From positions 620,001 to 684,000 of the forward strand of contig JACATO010000031.1 in assembly GCA_018389105.1 (NCBI GenBank): 64,000 nucleotides of DNA, given 5' to 3'. Source of the stretch: Nautilus pompilius. Taxonomy: Eukaryota; Mollusca; Cephalopoda; Nautilida; Nautilidae. A model generated the notes under the pieces. The model saw nothing but the letters and a program-made list of their open reading frames with translations. It was not told the origin of the DNA and did no database searches. Shown here in pieces: positions 48,655 to 58,840 of the stretch. How positions within the stretch are numbered: position 1 is the stretch's first letter; each line of letters begins with the position of its first letter. A program made the translations under genes and the position numbers.

Positions 48655-49410
48655 TAGTATTTGATATGTGAACCTTGGGTATCTTGTTTTTATGGTCCCA
48701 TCAGGTTATCAATGGAATGTTGTTTGAAATATTTTGTGTAGCACTTTCCACAATTCATCCAAGGAATTTGTTTGCTGTTTGACTTTCTCAGTAGTCTTAT
48801 AATCCCATATAGTTTCAATAGTGTTCATATCAAGACTTTGTGCAGGCCAAGGCATCTTTGTGAATGTTCCATTTCGGATAGCTTTTACCTCATTTTGGCT
48901 GTATGTTCGGAGTCGTCATGTTGAAAAATGAATCCTTGCCCAATGACAGGTCTTCCCGAGGGAATGGCATGATGAATGAGAGCATGTTTTACTGTATCTG
49001 TTGTACACTAACCGTTATATTGGTCTCCAGCCTGCCTTTAATTATTGGAAAACAGTTCAAACTTGGACTTATCTGTAAAGAGTACCTTCTTCTAGGTTTG
49101 GTCACTGCATTGCCATTGCTTTCTGCTGCACATCCATTGAGACCACTTGGTGCTGATGTGTATCTTACTGTTCATGCAGTTAGGTTATTTACAAGATTTC
49201 TACTGGCTTATTTCTATCACAGAAAGAACCTAATAAACCTTGAGTACTCTATATCACTTTGGGCTTTCTTTCTTGACCATATCTATTATCAACAGTACCA
49301 GTTTTGCATATAACTCTTCCTGAAACGCGAAGTAGGGCTGCCGTGTGGTTTAGCTTTCACTAGCTAAAATTTTAATTTTTGTATGCTTGTCATGTGATAT
49401 TTCCTTCTCA
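48655..49410 (-). mobile_element. Tc1-like transposase relic
   Basis: Minus-strand text reads GTVDNRYGQERKPK near 49300, LFTDKSKFELFSNN (first Asp block) near 49080, GQGFIFQHDDSEHTAKM (second) near 48930, then SKQIPWMNCGKCYTKYF and a GSHIKY end near 48665. This is the Tc1 order with many stops and a deletion in the core. Terminal repeats not found. Confidence 0.75.
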
Positions 49411-49932
49411 GGAACCATAGTATTCATCACACTACAATGATATCACTACCTATACTTTTATAGTTCTTTTGCTTGCGAGACAACCAATCACAGTGTACCA
49501 CATCAACACATGATTGTACTATGAACATTTCATTTTTATGAGATGTGTTTCTATTACTTGTCATATGCATTTTAAACCCAATTATTCCTTTGTTTCCATA
49601 GTTATTTCCAGTATTGTATTCTGAAAGCAAATTGAAATCTTCAGTGAACTGTAATAAAATGTACAGACTCTAGCGTTGTAACTAAAAACAATCTCCAGTG
49701 GTATTTTTTCCACTACTTGTACTAATCATAACTTAGCAGGAAAGAATTTCCCATAGATTTTCACTTTATAATAAAGAAATAGTTTTAAAAAATTTTTTTT
49801 CAATTATTTCATTAGAAAAGTGATTTTTGTTGGTTAAATTTTTCATTTACTTTATGAAAATTCTAATTGACTTTTTCTAAGGGAATATTTTTTACTTATC
49901 TAAATACTAAAGTTAAATTTATTTATTCCTAG
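49411..49932. other. Intron sequence
   Basis: AT-rich. Ends TTATTTATTCCTAG at the last acceptor. Confidence 0.6.
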
Positions 49933-50427
49933 GAAATGTTTGATGTTATATTGGATGAAAACCAGCTGGAGGATGCTTGTGAACATCTCGCAGAATTTCT
50001 GGAAGCCTACTGGCGTGCTACACACCCTCCTTCCATGGCTCCTCAGAGCCCTAAGCATCACACATCGTCACACAGTAATATTCCATCAAGTCCACTCACA
50101 CGCCACCAGACAGTGTCTGTTCCTTCAGCTCACTCTCAGCTGGATTCTCCAGATAGACAAGATGAGATGGAGAGTGGTCACATACTGCATGACCGAGATA
50201 TGAAATCAAAAGAATTTGGGCAAGACTTGGAAAGATCACATGAGAGAACCAAAGACTTTGATCGAGGCCAAACTTACGGCAGTAGAGATACTCGGAGAGC
50301 TGAGTTCCCTGACCTTAGAGGCCATGAGAGACGTGAACGACACCATCTCGACTCGAGAGAGAAAATGTACACATCTCCAAGAAGCCAAAAGCACCCCCCA
50401 ATCAAAGAAGGCAGTATAGACATTTAG
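49933..50427 (+). CDS. CACNB: Ca-beta terminal coding exon (164 codons + stop)
   Basis: Begins in phase 0 with [20 protein letters not shown], completing the guanylate-kinase domain including residues of the alpha-1 binding groove, and continues [14 protein letters not shown]. The remaining ~135 residues form a low-complexity tail rich in Ser, His, Pro, Arg and Asp (for example [23 protein letters not shown]) ending KEGSIDI with TAG at 50425-50427. Tails of this type vary between species and isoforms. GC content is higher than in the flanks. Confidence 0.97.
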   Translation, partial: EMFDVILDENQLEDACEHLAEFLEAYWRATHPPSMAPQSPKHHTSSHSNIPSSPLTRHQTVSVPSAHSQLDSPDRQDEMESGHILHDRDMKSKEFGQDLERSHERTKDFDRGQTYGSRDTRRAEFPDLRGHERRERHHLDSREKMYTSPRSQKHPPIKEGSIDI

Positions 50428-52300
50428 CAGTATTGCTGACAAGTTAGTGTACCTCCATAATGCTGCAACTGCAGTTTCTAGAGGGAGGGATGGGAGAGTG
50501 AGAAAGAGCATGCTATCATGTGACCAAAATATACTGCTAATAATGGCTGGAAAAACAATTTGGTCAAACTAGTCTCCAGGTATTTGTCTGATAAACGAAC
50601 TACCTGCTTGAAGTTATTACCTGTGCCAGACAAACAAGTGGACACAATTTGCTCAAATGATTTCTTCTGAAAGCACTTTACCATATTTGAACAGCAGTTA
50701 ACTTTTGTGATGAGAACAGTTGATTTTTTTTTTTGTTGTTTTTTGCCATGTACTGAGGCTTCAGTTACAGAACAGTGTAAAGAGCCAGTGATGGTACTGC
50801 AAACGGTTTTACACTTAAACAGACTGTGGTGGCTCAGCCACAAAATAATGGCTTCCTGATCTGAGATTATTATTGTTAACTTGTACTATCTCGATATCGT
50901 CATGGTTCCATGACATTAGCACAGCCAATAAGTGGTGAAGACAGTTTGCATTTGTCAAAGAAAATCTGACTTCCAAAAACAAATGTGACATGGAAAATGA
51001 ATTGATGCTGTGACCCAAACAACCTGTGTTTAATTTAACCTCCTCTGTGGTATCTGTGATTCCATGTAAGCTGACTTCCTGCTGACTGATGCTGAACGGA
51101 TAGAAAGGAATGAATGACCATCAGCAGCCTGGACAACCTCAACACTGTATTGATAATGGAAAAGCATTATTTTTCTTACTTTCAAAAGTCCTTGTAACCT
51201 CCATGTGTGTACATGTGCCTGCATGCGCGCATGTGTGTCTGCTAGAAACCAGTGGTTTGAGAAAACTCTTAGTTACCCTTAAAAATAAATTTATCTTCCT
51301 TTCAATCTCTGCTCCAATTCCATACATCTAAACCATTCTGAGTTTGCTTGCAACTTATTAACTAACCATATCTAAGCTTTCTAATCTATTTCTTCTTCTT
51401 GAACTTTTTCTTTGCTTTGTAATTTTTTCTGTACATTCTTTTAAGTTAAAAAAGGATGAATTTTCATTTCAGAAAGTTGTAAATTTTTTGCTAGAACTAC
51501 AGTTACTCATCTTGTGTAACTTGAAACTATAAAACAGCATATTTAGTCATTGCTTATTTCCATCTTCCTAACAACAACTTTCTCTAGTTTTTCCTCAAAG
51601 TTATACTTACTCTCATTAACATTTTCCACATTTTTAATGACTCCCCCAATGTCATACACCCTGGACCTCCCATTATGTTATGATGAAAATTATCTAGTTT
51701 TTTTCTTTCTCCTTTTACATCTTTTTTGATTTTGTTTCCACATTTCAGTTGACTACACCTGTCTCACCCTCTTTAATCGATGGTTTGGCTTATTAAAGTA
51801 GATGCAATCTGATTCATGTCACAAGCAGCTCTTGTTGCTTTCTTGCACAGCCGAGCTTCGCTCTCCTCTTCATTTGGCCGACTTTTATTAATTCAAGAAA
51901 AATTGAAAATTTCTATAGATGTTTCATAAGTGGAAAATGAACAGGGAGATTTTGTTTTTCACTAAGTTGAATACTATTAAATTATTTTGAATTAAGAGAT
52001 TTATAAAATAGTTTTAAAAAAATAAAGATCACACACAAAGTTGTTTTTAATTTTGTGTTGTTTGTATGTTGCTACAACTTGTATTAAAATTTTTTTTTTT
52101 TAAATTTACGGGTAAAAAAAATAAATGAGCAACTGGGAATAAGAATTGTACGACATAAATTAGGATTTTTCCACTACAGTTGATGTCTATACATTTATTT
52201 ATTTTCACTGTAGTCAGGACCAAATAAGCTAATTTTTGTACTTTTAGTTGTTAAAACTATACTGCTAAATAAAAGAAATATAAAAATGGCGTATTTGCAG
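50428..52300 (+). other. Probable 3'UTR of the Ca-beta gene
   Basis: No coding sequence. AATAAA-type signals occur at about 51284 and 52267, but none can be picked from sequence alone. Contains a TG/GC-rich patch at 51205-51240 (TGCATGCGCGCATGTG). Confidence 0.5.
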
Positions 52301-52301
52301 T

Positions 52302-52560
52302 AGAAAATATGCTGAATGTCTTCAACAGAATAAACCCATCAGTGCAACGTTGTACAGCAAATACAAGAAGTTGAAACTTTCATCTGAGGAAGAAAATCAT
52401 CTATTTGATAGCTTTCGTAACAAAACACGTTATGAAGTTCTGTTTATTAATTTACTTCTAAATGATGGTAAAATAACAACTGAAAACGGAGAGATTCAAG
52501 TGATCGAGTAAAGTCTTAGAAATAAAATCTAACGTTTTATCCACAAAAAAAAAAAAAAAA
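52302..52560 (+). pseudogene. Open 69-codon tail with AATAAA and poly(A): likely 5'-truncated retrocopy
   Basis: An uninterrupted frame 52302-52511 (RKYAECLQQNKPISATLY, KKLKLSSEEENHLFDSF, NKTRYEVLFINLLLNDGK, ending IQVIE and TAA) is followed 9 nt later by AATAAA at 52521 and, 18 nt after that, by 16 A at 52545-52560. It looks like the 3' end of a processed mRNA copied back into the genome. The helical pattern with LLxxGK near its end recalls CARD/death-fold proteins, but I cannot name the parent. Alternatively it is a real terminal exon with acceptor TATTTGCAG at 52300. No stop in 69 codons means it is young or still coding. Confidence 0.5.
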
Positions 52561-54282
52561 TATTGTATCTAGGACTTCGCTTTCTCTCAGCGTTAATTAT
52601 CTGACTTGGATAGGCTTTCTCATAAAATAATGCTGAGATTATTTGGAGTAACCACCATTGTAATGAGCTGTTTAGATTTCAAAGTTATCCCTATTATTCA
52701 CTTTTGCATAATTGTCTGCTTTATGCAAATACCTTTATAATTGTTTTTACAACCTTATCAATTTCATTTCTATAAAATAACAGAAACAGACCCATACTAA
52801 GTACATCTTTAAGCTGAGATAAATCATTTAAAACCTGCTGGATTCTCTGTATTTTTTTTTTTTTAAATATTTAATTATGAAAAAATATATGAATTGAATC
52901 TTTAAAAATTTCTATCCAAGATCTTTTAGTCTGGAATTTATGCAGACTCTAGCAGAATATTACCAATTAAGATGATCTGTCTTTAATAATAGATACGAGA
53001 AACCTGATCTTTTGCAGTTACTTGTAACATTAAGTGTTGTCAAATGAATTCTAGTTTTGTTTCATCAGATTCAACAATTTAAATTTGCTTGTTCATTTTA
53101 GAACAAAAAAAAGACGAACATTTTAAGGAAGACATTTGTTTATATCAGAAACCTTTACTAGTTTACTAATGAAGTGGTACTCTTTTGTTCCCTCTGCCTC
53201 TAGATTTGATTGTCGCTACAAAACTGTTAACATCCTTTTAATGTTGAAAGGCCAGCCTCCGTTTATTGATAAATGCATGCACAAAGTCATTAATAATGTT
53301 CGACTAAGGCACAGTGTGAATCGCAGGTTCAAAGTATATGATATACCTGCCTATTCTACATTTGGGTAACTGCAAAAAATATTGGATTAAAATTACCTCA
53401 AATCTCTGTGATTTGGTTTTCATATAAATTTCATAATTGGATATGTGACAAATCAGGTTGTAACATACTGCAGATAAGTTTTATTTGAATGATGTCAGAA
53501 TTTCGACCAGATTCTGTAGGATTTCAAATTAAGGGACATGGAATCCTTGTTCATGTACTCATAAACCTTCATTAAATGAACAAAATTTACACCTTTATTT
53601 ATCTGGCCAGTTAAAGTGAAATATCTGCATTGCAGTAAACAAAAAATTCATACAGAATGTAATACTGACATTTTGGTTCTTTGTCTTTGGTTAACAAACT
53701 TTGTTCAGTTTGAAAATGTCGTATGCCAACTTCTTTTTTTGGTAGTTTCTCCTGTTTGATCATATTTGACTTGAGATAATAAACCAGTCATTACAGAAAA
53801 TATGTATTTAGTAAGGTGAGTTTTATTTTGGATTTGGTTCTGTTTATCAGTGTCATTCATATAAACAAAGTTGTAAAAACAATTATGTAAAAGTATCTCT
53901 TAATTTCTGTCTACAATTGAAGTATGAGTAACTAACCTGCTGTGATAAAAGTACTTGAAAACATATTGAGATAGAATCAACTTTTTGTTTTTCATGGCTT
54001 TAGCTCCCTATCTGGATTTGTAATTAATTTAGTTTTATCAGATACCACATTATTAGCCAAGCAAACCTTTTTAGTAGCATTTCGAGTAAATGTTTGGTAC
54101 AAACAAAACAAACTGCTCGAACACTTAGCTATTCTTCTACATTGCCTTGCTATACAAACTTGGTATTTGTTTTGTTTACACGTAAATATTTACACTGAAG
54201 TGTATCACAAATGTGCAGTAGAAATTTACAGTCCATATGTATTTGAGCAGTCACTTTGTAAAATATAAATCGCTGCGATAAC
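52561..54282. other. Intergenic or long 3'UTR, AT-rich
   Basis: A 77-codon ORF at 53136-53369 has no family features. Nothing else recognised. Confidence 0.4.
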
Positions 54283-54636
54283 ATGCCTTCATTTAAACTT
54301 GTGCTTAATTTTCTTCTTTTCTTGGTACTTGCCATAATGTTGAACTGTCACTGTTTTAGAAATGGTTGCTCAAGATTGGTTGAGCCTTCCCATCCTTTCC
54401 TGATCAAAACAAACTGCCACAAAGGTGCTGAGATAAATGCCTTAGATTGGGAACTGATTAATGTAAACAAGCACTGTTTACCAAGTAACTGTGGAGAAGA
54501 AAGATGTGTTAAACACACTGATGAACATGATGCCACCTTTCACTGTGATATTGCTGTTGTTGTGCAAAGCTCTGTATATTGCCCAAAACAATTTAAACTC
54601 CAATTCTGTATCTTAAAGTTCTGGTCAGTCTGTTAG
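54283..54636 (+). CDS. Possible small secreted Cys-rich protein (117 codons)
   Basis: ATG 54283 to TAG 54634-54636. The first 22 residues (MPSFKLVLNFLLFLVLAIML) look like a signal peptide, followed by about a dozen Cys over 95 residues (NCHCFRNGC, LPSNCGEERC, YCPKQF). The length is above chance for DNA this AT-rich. No family is recognised, no clear promoter or splice structure is seen, and the stretch could be a chance ORF in a long 3'UTR. Confidence 0.25.
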   Translation: MPSFKLVLNFLLFLVLAIMLNCHCFRNGCSRLVEPSHPFLIKTNCHKGAEINALDWELINVNKHCLPSNCGEERCVKHTDEHDATFHCDIAVVVQSSVYCPKQFKLQFCILKFWSVC

Positions 54637-57600
54637 TAGGCTGATGCTATATGGTACAGAAGTAGAGAGGGAGCAACAAAATTGAACTGTTATTCTGTTT
54701 TGATTTATGAAGAACAAATTGTATTTCTTCATGTTCGTATGGGCTTTTCTATGATGAAAAGACTACACACATTCATCTGTATTGGAAGAACAGAAATTAT
54801 AACCTTTTATCTTAACAGGTTTTGATTATTAATGAAAGTTTCTGCCTATGATTACCATATTTACTGGCTATAGTGATGGTCAAACTTGTTTGTCGTATGT
54901 ACTTGGCCTGACCAAGCTTAATTAACCTTGACTGACAAAACACAACATGGAAATCTTGTCAGCTGCTGAAGTAAATGTTCTGACATGATGGAACTGGATT
55001 ATCTTATGTTAAGAGACATTTTCAAAGTTAAAAATGCCAATCACTATTCTTCATCTAACAGAAATTATCATTCATGTAAAAAAAAATTTTTTTTTTTTTT
55101 AAAATAAATTAGTATTTACCCACTAGGGATAAGTTCTGCAATTAGATTTATCATGATAAAGACTCTAATGTAAATAAACATGCACAATTTTTTTCCTTTA
55201 TGCATGACTTTCCAAGCATCCAATGAAGTGACCTCCCAGATTGTAGGCCATTTATCACTTCTCCCACCTACATTTTCCAACTATTGCTGTTGTCTCCTTC
55301 CCTCACAGAACAGATATATAGAGGATAAAGTTGTGATCAGTTCAGTGGCTGCGATTCCTCCCAATCCATAAATAATTCAAATTAGAAAATATCTTATTAC
55401 TTCAATTTTAACAGTATTACCAGCTTTGGAACTTCAAGAAATTTAAGAGATTGTTGCATGTAAATTCTAAATTAAAAAAAAAACAAAAAAAAAAAAACTT
55501 TATTTTTTCTTACCTCATGTTAAGCTAGTTCTCTCATAAATATCCTTACAGGTTCTCCTTCTGGTTTCTGACATTTGCTAAACACCGTTGTATGAAAATG
55601 GAAAAAAAAAGTATACAGATAAGTCTGCTGGCTTGATTATTAACATTGGCTGGCAGTGGCAATGCAATAAGTGCTTAATTTTATTTCAGTTTTCCAACCT
55701 GCTAGGCGTTCATCGATGTAAATTTGGTTGTGGAATTTAGTTTAACCTTAAATTCATATTTATATCGTTAACAACACAGGCAAGCCTCCTTTACCTGTTT
55801 GTTTTTACCGTAAGCAGTTCTGTAGATGGGTCACTTAAAATCTTTCAATGCATCAAAATGTTTTATATTGGAAAATTACAAGTCTGTTTTCTTGACCTTC
55901 ATAAATTCTTGTGAATGCTATAATTCAAGGTTTTTGTTCTTTTTTAGAACCTATAAGTCTGGCAAGTCTCCTGCCTCTTGACTGCTGAAATTACAAACCA
56001 TCCACTGTTTCTACCAGTCAGTCAGTCAGTCAGTACTTGTCTAACTGATGACAGTCTCTCAATCTTTTTTCTTTACAGATTGTATTTGTTGACAGTGTAT
56101 AATTTCAAGTTAGTTAAATGTTTGCATTGCTGCTACAGAGCTGTCTGGACCAGTCTGGCTACTCATCTCACCAGGAGCCTAACGTAAGTGGAGTATTTCA
56201 GGGATGTTTATAAACTGTTGTACCAGTGTGATAGCACTGACATACCAACTGTTCTCCAAACAGTCCCTTCTTGACTTGATTGCATTTTTGAGATGTCCCC
56301 CATTTCTTTCTTGTATTTATTTTCACCATTTAACACCACTTTGTTGGATTTGTAAATAAAAAATTTTTATCTGAATTTTTTTTTTACTTTTTCATCAAAC
56401 CAGGTTAAAAGTTTCTATCTGTTTACTTAATGTTATTGGTTTTGCATATCTTAGATTCCATGTTTGTCCTATAGCAGGAAACTTGATAATCAGTGTATAC
56501 ATTAATGCACTCGCTCCCTATAACATGTACTAAACACCTAATTGTGACTAAATATAGTAAGCATGTGTATCGCTATGAGGAAATGAATCCAAATATCCAT
56601 TTGAATGACTGTCATATTTTATTTAGTTTTTCCAGTGGCATATGCATCGTATCTTGGCTGCAGTGTTTCTGCTGACTGATCTGTGATAATGACAAGCTGA
56701 ACCCCTAATTCTATAGGGTAGAGATCAGATCTAAAGGCCAGTCAAGCACAGATCTGTCTCACACTTGTGAATAGGAAGGAGTACTGATGGGCTATCATAT
56801 TATGGTTTTATATGACTCAACAGCCCATACCATAACTACTGCTGACAGATATTAAGGTTGAGTTTACTGCTGTCCACATAGCATATCATTAAGTAACAAA
56901 TTGAATCATGATTCATCTGAGGAGAAAATGCCTAGCCGAATGCTGGTATCTCTCTTGTTCTTAAACCTCGCTCTGGTACTGCCTGGCAACCTAGCCAAGC
57001 TTCATAAAACCCATATTTTGGAAATGCCTCCACTGCCTAAGGCACAGTCTCTACCTGCTTGGTCCTGTCATGGCAGAGCTTTGAAATAAGTAATTTTTAT
57101 TGGAAAAAATCCACAATTTTCTTGACCACTAAAATATTAAAGGAAACAAATGTGCATATCCAGCGATTCCATCAAATCCTTAACTTACATACAACACTAG
57201 CATACGTAATTGTAACTTCTTCAGCATATTATGGTAGATTTCAGGTGCTTGCACATTGGAGCCTAGAGCTTTAGGTTACCGGTGGCGCAGTTGTCCTACA
57301 GCTGATGTATTACAGTATTTTACACACAAATCGATAAGACTTATTTGTACTGGGCTTTTTCAGATAGGAGTGAGGTTCTCTTTGATGATAAATTCAGCCT
57401 TCCCTTAGAAAATGTACAGGATGAGCTCTCTGGGTACAGTGAACATAACTGCAGCAAGTTTTGAAGAGTAGAAAGTCTTATAGCAGTGCAATCAAGCATC
57501 AAAGATGCTAATACAGACTAGGGTGTGTAGGTGGTGACCATTATCACGTCACTGAATGGATTGAACAATGTCCAGATACTGCACAAAATGAACTCAAAAT

Positions 57601-57929
57601 TTATGGTACATTTTGAATTGCATGCAGATGTTTTATCTTCCATAGATTCATACAATGTTCTGATATTATTTTGTTCAGTATATCTAACATTTGTGTTAGC
57701 TGAGCAGGCGATTAACTAAATAAACATTCTATGGCACAAAATGTAAATTCAGAAATTTTTTTTAAAAAGAAAACAACAATCTATCGTTGTGACTGAAGAA
57801 ATCTGTTAAGTCTTTCTATCAGTGGAATAATTGTTATTTCTGTTGCTGCTGACATGTGGCCAATTTTTAATCAAATGATCAATAAAACCATTCTATAAAT
57901 CTTAAATTCATTTATTTCCTGCCACTTCA
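54637..57929. other. Intergenic / 3'UTR region between convergent genes
   Basis: No confident gene. Poly-A/T runs near 55080 and 55475. A forward AATAAA at about 57881 could serve Ca-beta and a reverse one at 57909-57914 serves the AAMP-like gene. Confidence 0.4.
57909..57914 (-). promoter_or_regulatory. Poly(A) signal of the AAMP-like gene
   Basis: AATAAA on the minus strand (TTTATT on plus), 16 bp after the stop codon. This implies a very short 3'UTR. Confidence 0.6.
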
Positions 57930-58002
57930 TCAGTTTGGGGCAGGTAAGCTGAATATTTTAGAGGAATGATCATCTGAAGCTGTGACAACTGTCTTGCCAT
58001 CC
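57930..58002 (-). CDS. AAMP: AAMP-like last exon (24 codons with stop)
   Basis: Acceptor CCACAACAG, then G completing the split Lys codon and DGKTVVTASDDHSSKIFS ending LPAPN-stop (TGA 57932-57930). It matches the end of angio-associated migratory cell protein (…SKDxSLVVTTSGDHKAKVF…). This is the last blade of the beta-propeller. Confidence 0.85.
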
Positions 58003-58425
58003 CTGTTGTGGAAAAATAAATTTACAAGCTTTAAGACTGCAGAGCTGCATCCTAGTTAATTTGATGACTTGAGTAAAAATGAGCTTATTAGCAGATTTCT
58101 GCACTGCATACAGAAAAATACTCTTTTGACTTTAACAAACAAAAAAACTGCTTATTATAATCAAGACATTTGGCAGTTTCAATTTTACAATATTAGTAAA
58201 AATAAATCTTTGATTATCTGAAATATTTAACAATTTCCTGTCAAAATATTCTATTTGGCCACTAACAAAGAAACATTTTTGTATTGGCTTATGTTATAGC
58301 GGTACAAAACTAATCATATTACATCATAAACCATGGAAAAAGGAAATAGATCCCAAATAGTAGTAATAATAATTCAAAATAAACTAAACTGACTAAAAGA
58401 AAATGTATAAAAATTTTTTTCTTAC
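58003..58425 (-). other. AAMP-like intron
   Basis: AT-rich, between donor GTAAG (58425-58421) and acceptor CAG at 58005-58003. Nothing else inside. Confidence 0.8.
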
Positions 58426-58580
58426 TTTGAGACATCAAAATCCAAAATGGCATCAGAATGCCCTTTAAATTCAGCAACTTTCTGCGTATTTCTAACATCC
58501 CAGAGTCGCAGAACCCCATCTAAGCCAGCTGTGTATATTAAGGGTGATGAGTCCATCCATTTTAACTTCACAAGGTTTCC
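58426..58580 (-). CDS. AAMP: AAMP-like penultimate exon (WD40 repeat)
   Basis: Minus strand, 155 nt. Encodes GNLVKLKWMDSSPLIYTA, then GLDGVLRLWDVRNTQKVA and EFKGHSDAILDFDVSK, a full WD40 repeat. It matches the human AAMP segment (VVYTCSLDGIVRLWDARTG…GHTAEILDFALSK). AAMP is a cytoplasmic WD40 protein with roles in ribosome assembly and cell migration. Acceptor CTTCAG, donor GTAAGA, phase fits the last exon. Upstream exons lie beyond the window, past a >5-kb intron filled by an LTR element and a LINE. Confidence 0.88.
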
Positions 58581-58685
58581 CTGAAGCCAGTTAAACAGAT
58601 AATCAACAAATTGGTTATAATACCAGAAGAGAACGTGTACAGAAGTATTACATCTAAAAATGCATGTTTATGAATGAATGTACCA

Positions 58686-58840
58686 TGTATTGGCAAGTAG
58701 TGACTTTGGGTAATACTGGGTGTGTCCTGTTTTGCATAATAATGACCAGACCTGACAGGCCACAAGAGGATCATGGGACTCATGCTCCCTGGCTATAAAT
58801 ACCACTGCTGTATCTTGCTCTGGGGCAAGAAGAGACTTAG
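58686..58840 (+). repeat. 5' LTR (approximate end)
   Basis: Starts TGTATTGGCAAG. Contains a CTATAAATA promoter box near 58792. The end is not sharply visible. Confidence 0.75.

Larger units (their letters stand above)
8952..50427 (+). other. CACNB: Voltage-gated calcium channel beta subunit gene (coding span)
   Basis: Cytoplasmic auxiliary subunit of high-voltage-activated calcium channels. It binds the alpha-1 interaction domain in the I-II linker through its guanylate-kinase-like domain and controls surface number and gating. Ten common coding exons (14732-14848 to 49933-50427) have GT-AG borders and compatible phases throughout, giving 526 residues after the first exon. Exon 1b adds 20 (546 aa), exon 1a adds 129 (655 aa). 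For the 546-aa form: N-terminus 1-59, SH3 about 60-145, HOOK about 146-215, GK about 216-410, C-tail to 546. Conserved blocks include [51 protein letters not shown] and [12 protein letters not shown]. Introns span about 220 bp to over 8 kb and carry most of the window's transposons. Confidence 0.97.

Noticed and set aside
50236-50511. Antisense 91-codon ORF
   Set aside because: Shadow of the Arg/Ser-rich last Ca-beta exon.
53136-53369. 77-codon ORF in the 3' region
   Set aside because: No motif, no homologue I can recall, ordinary composition for the area.
57330-57520. Text resembling a Tc1 'FSDES' block
   Set aside because: Only a few residues fit and the neighbouring blocks do not follow.
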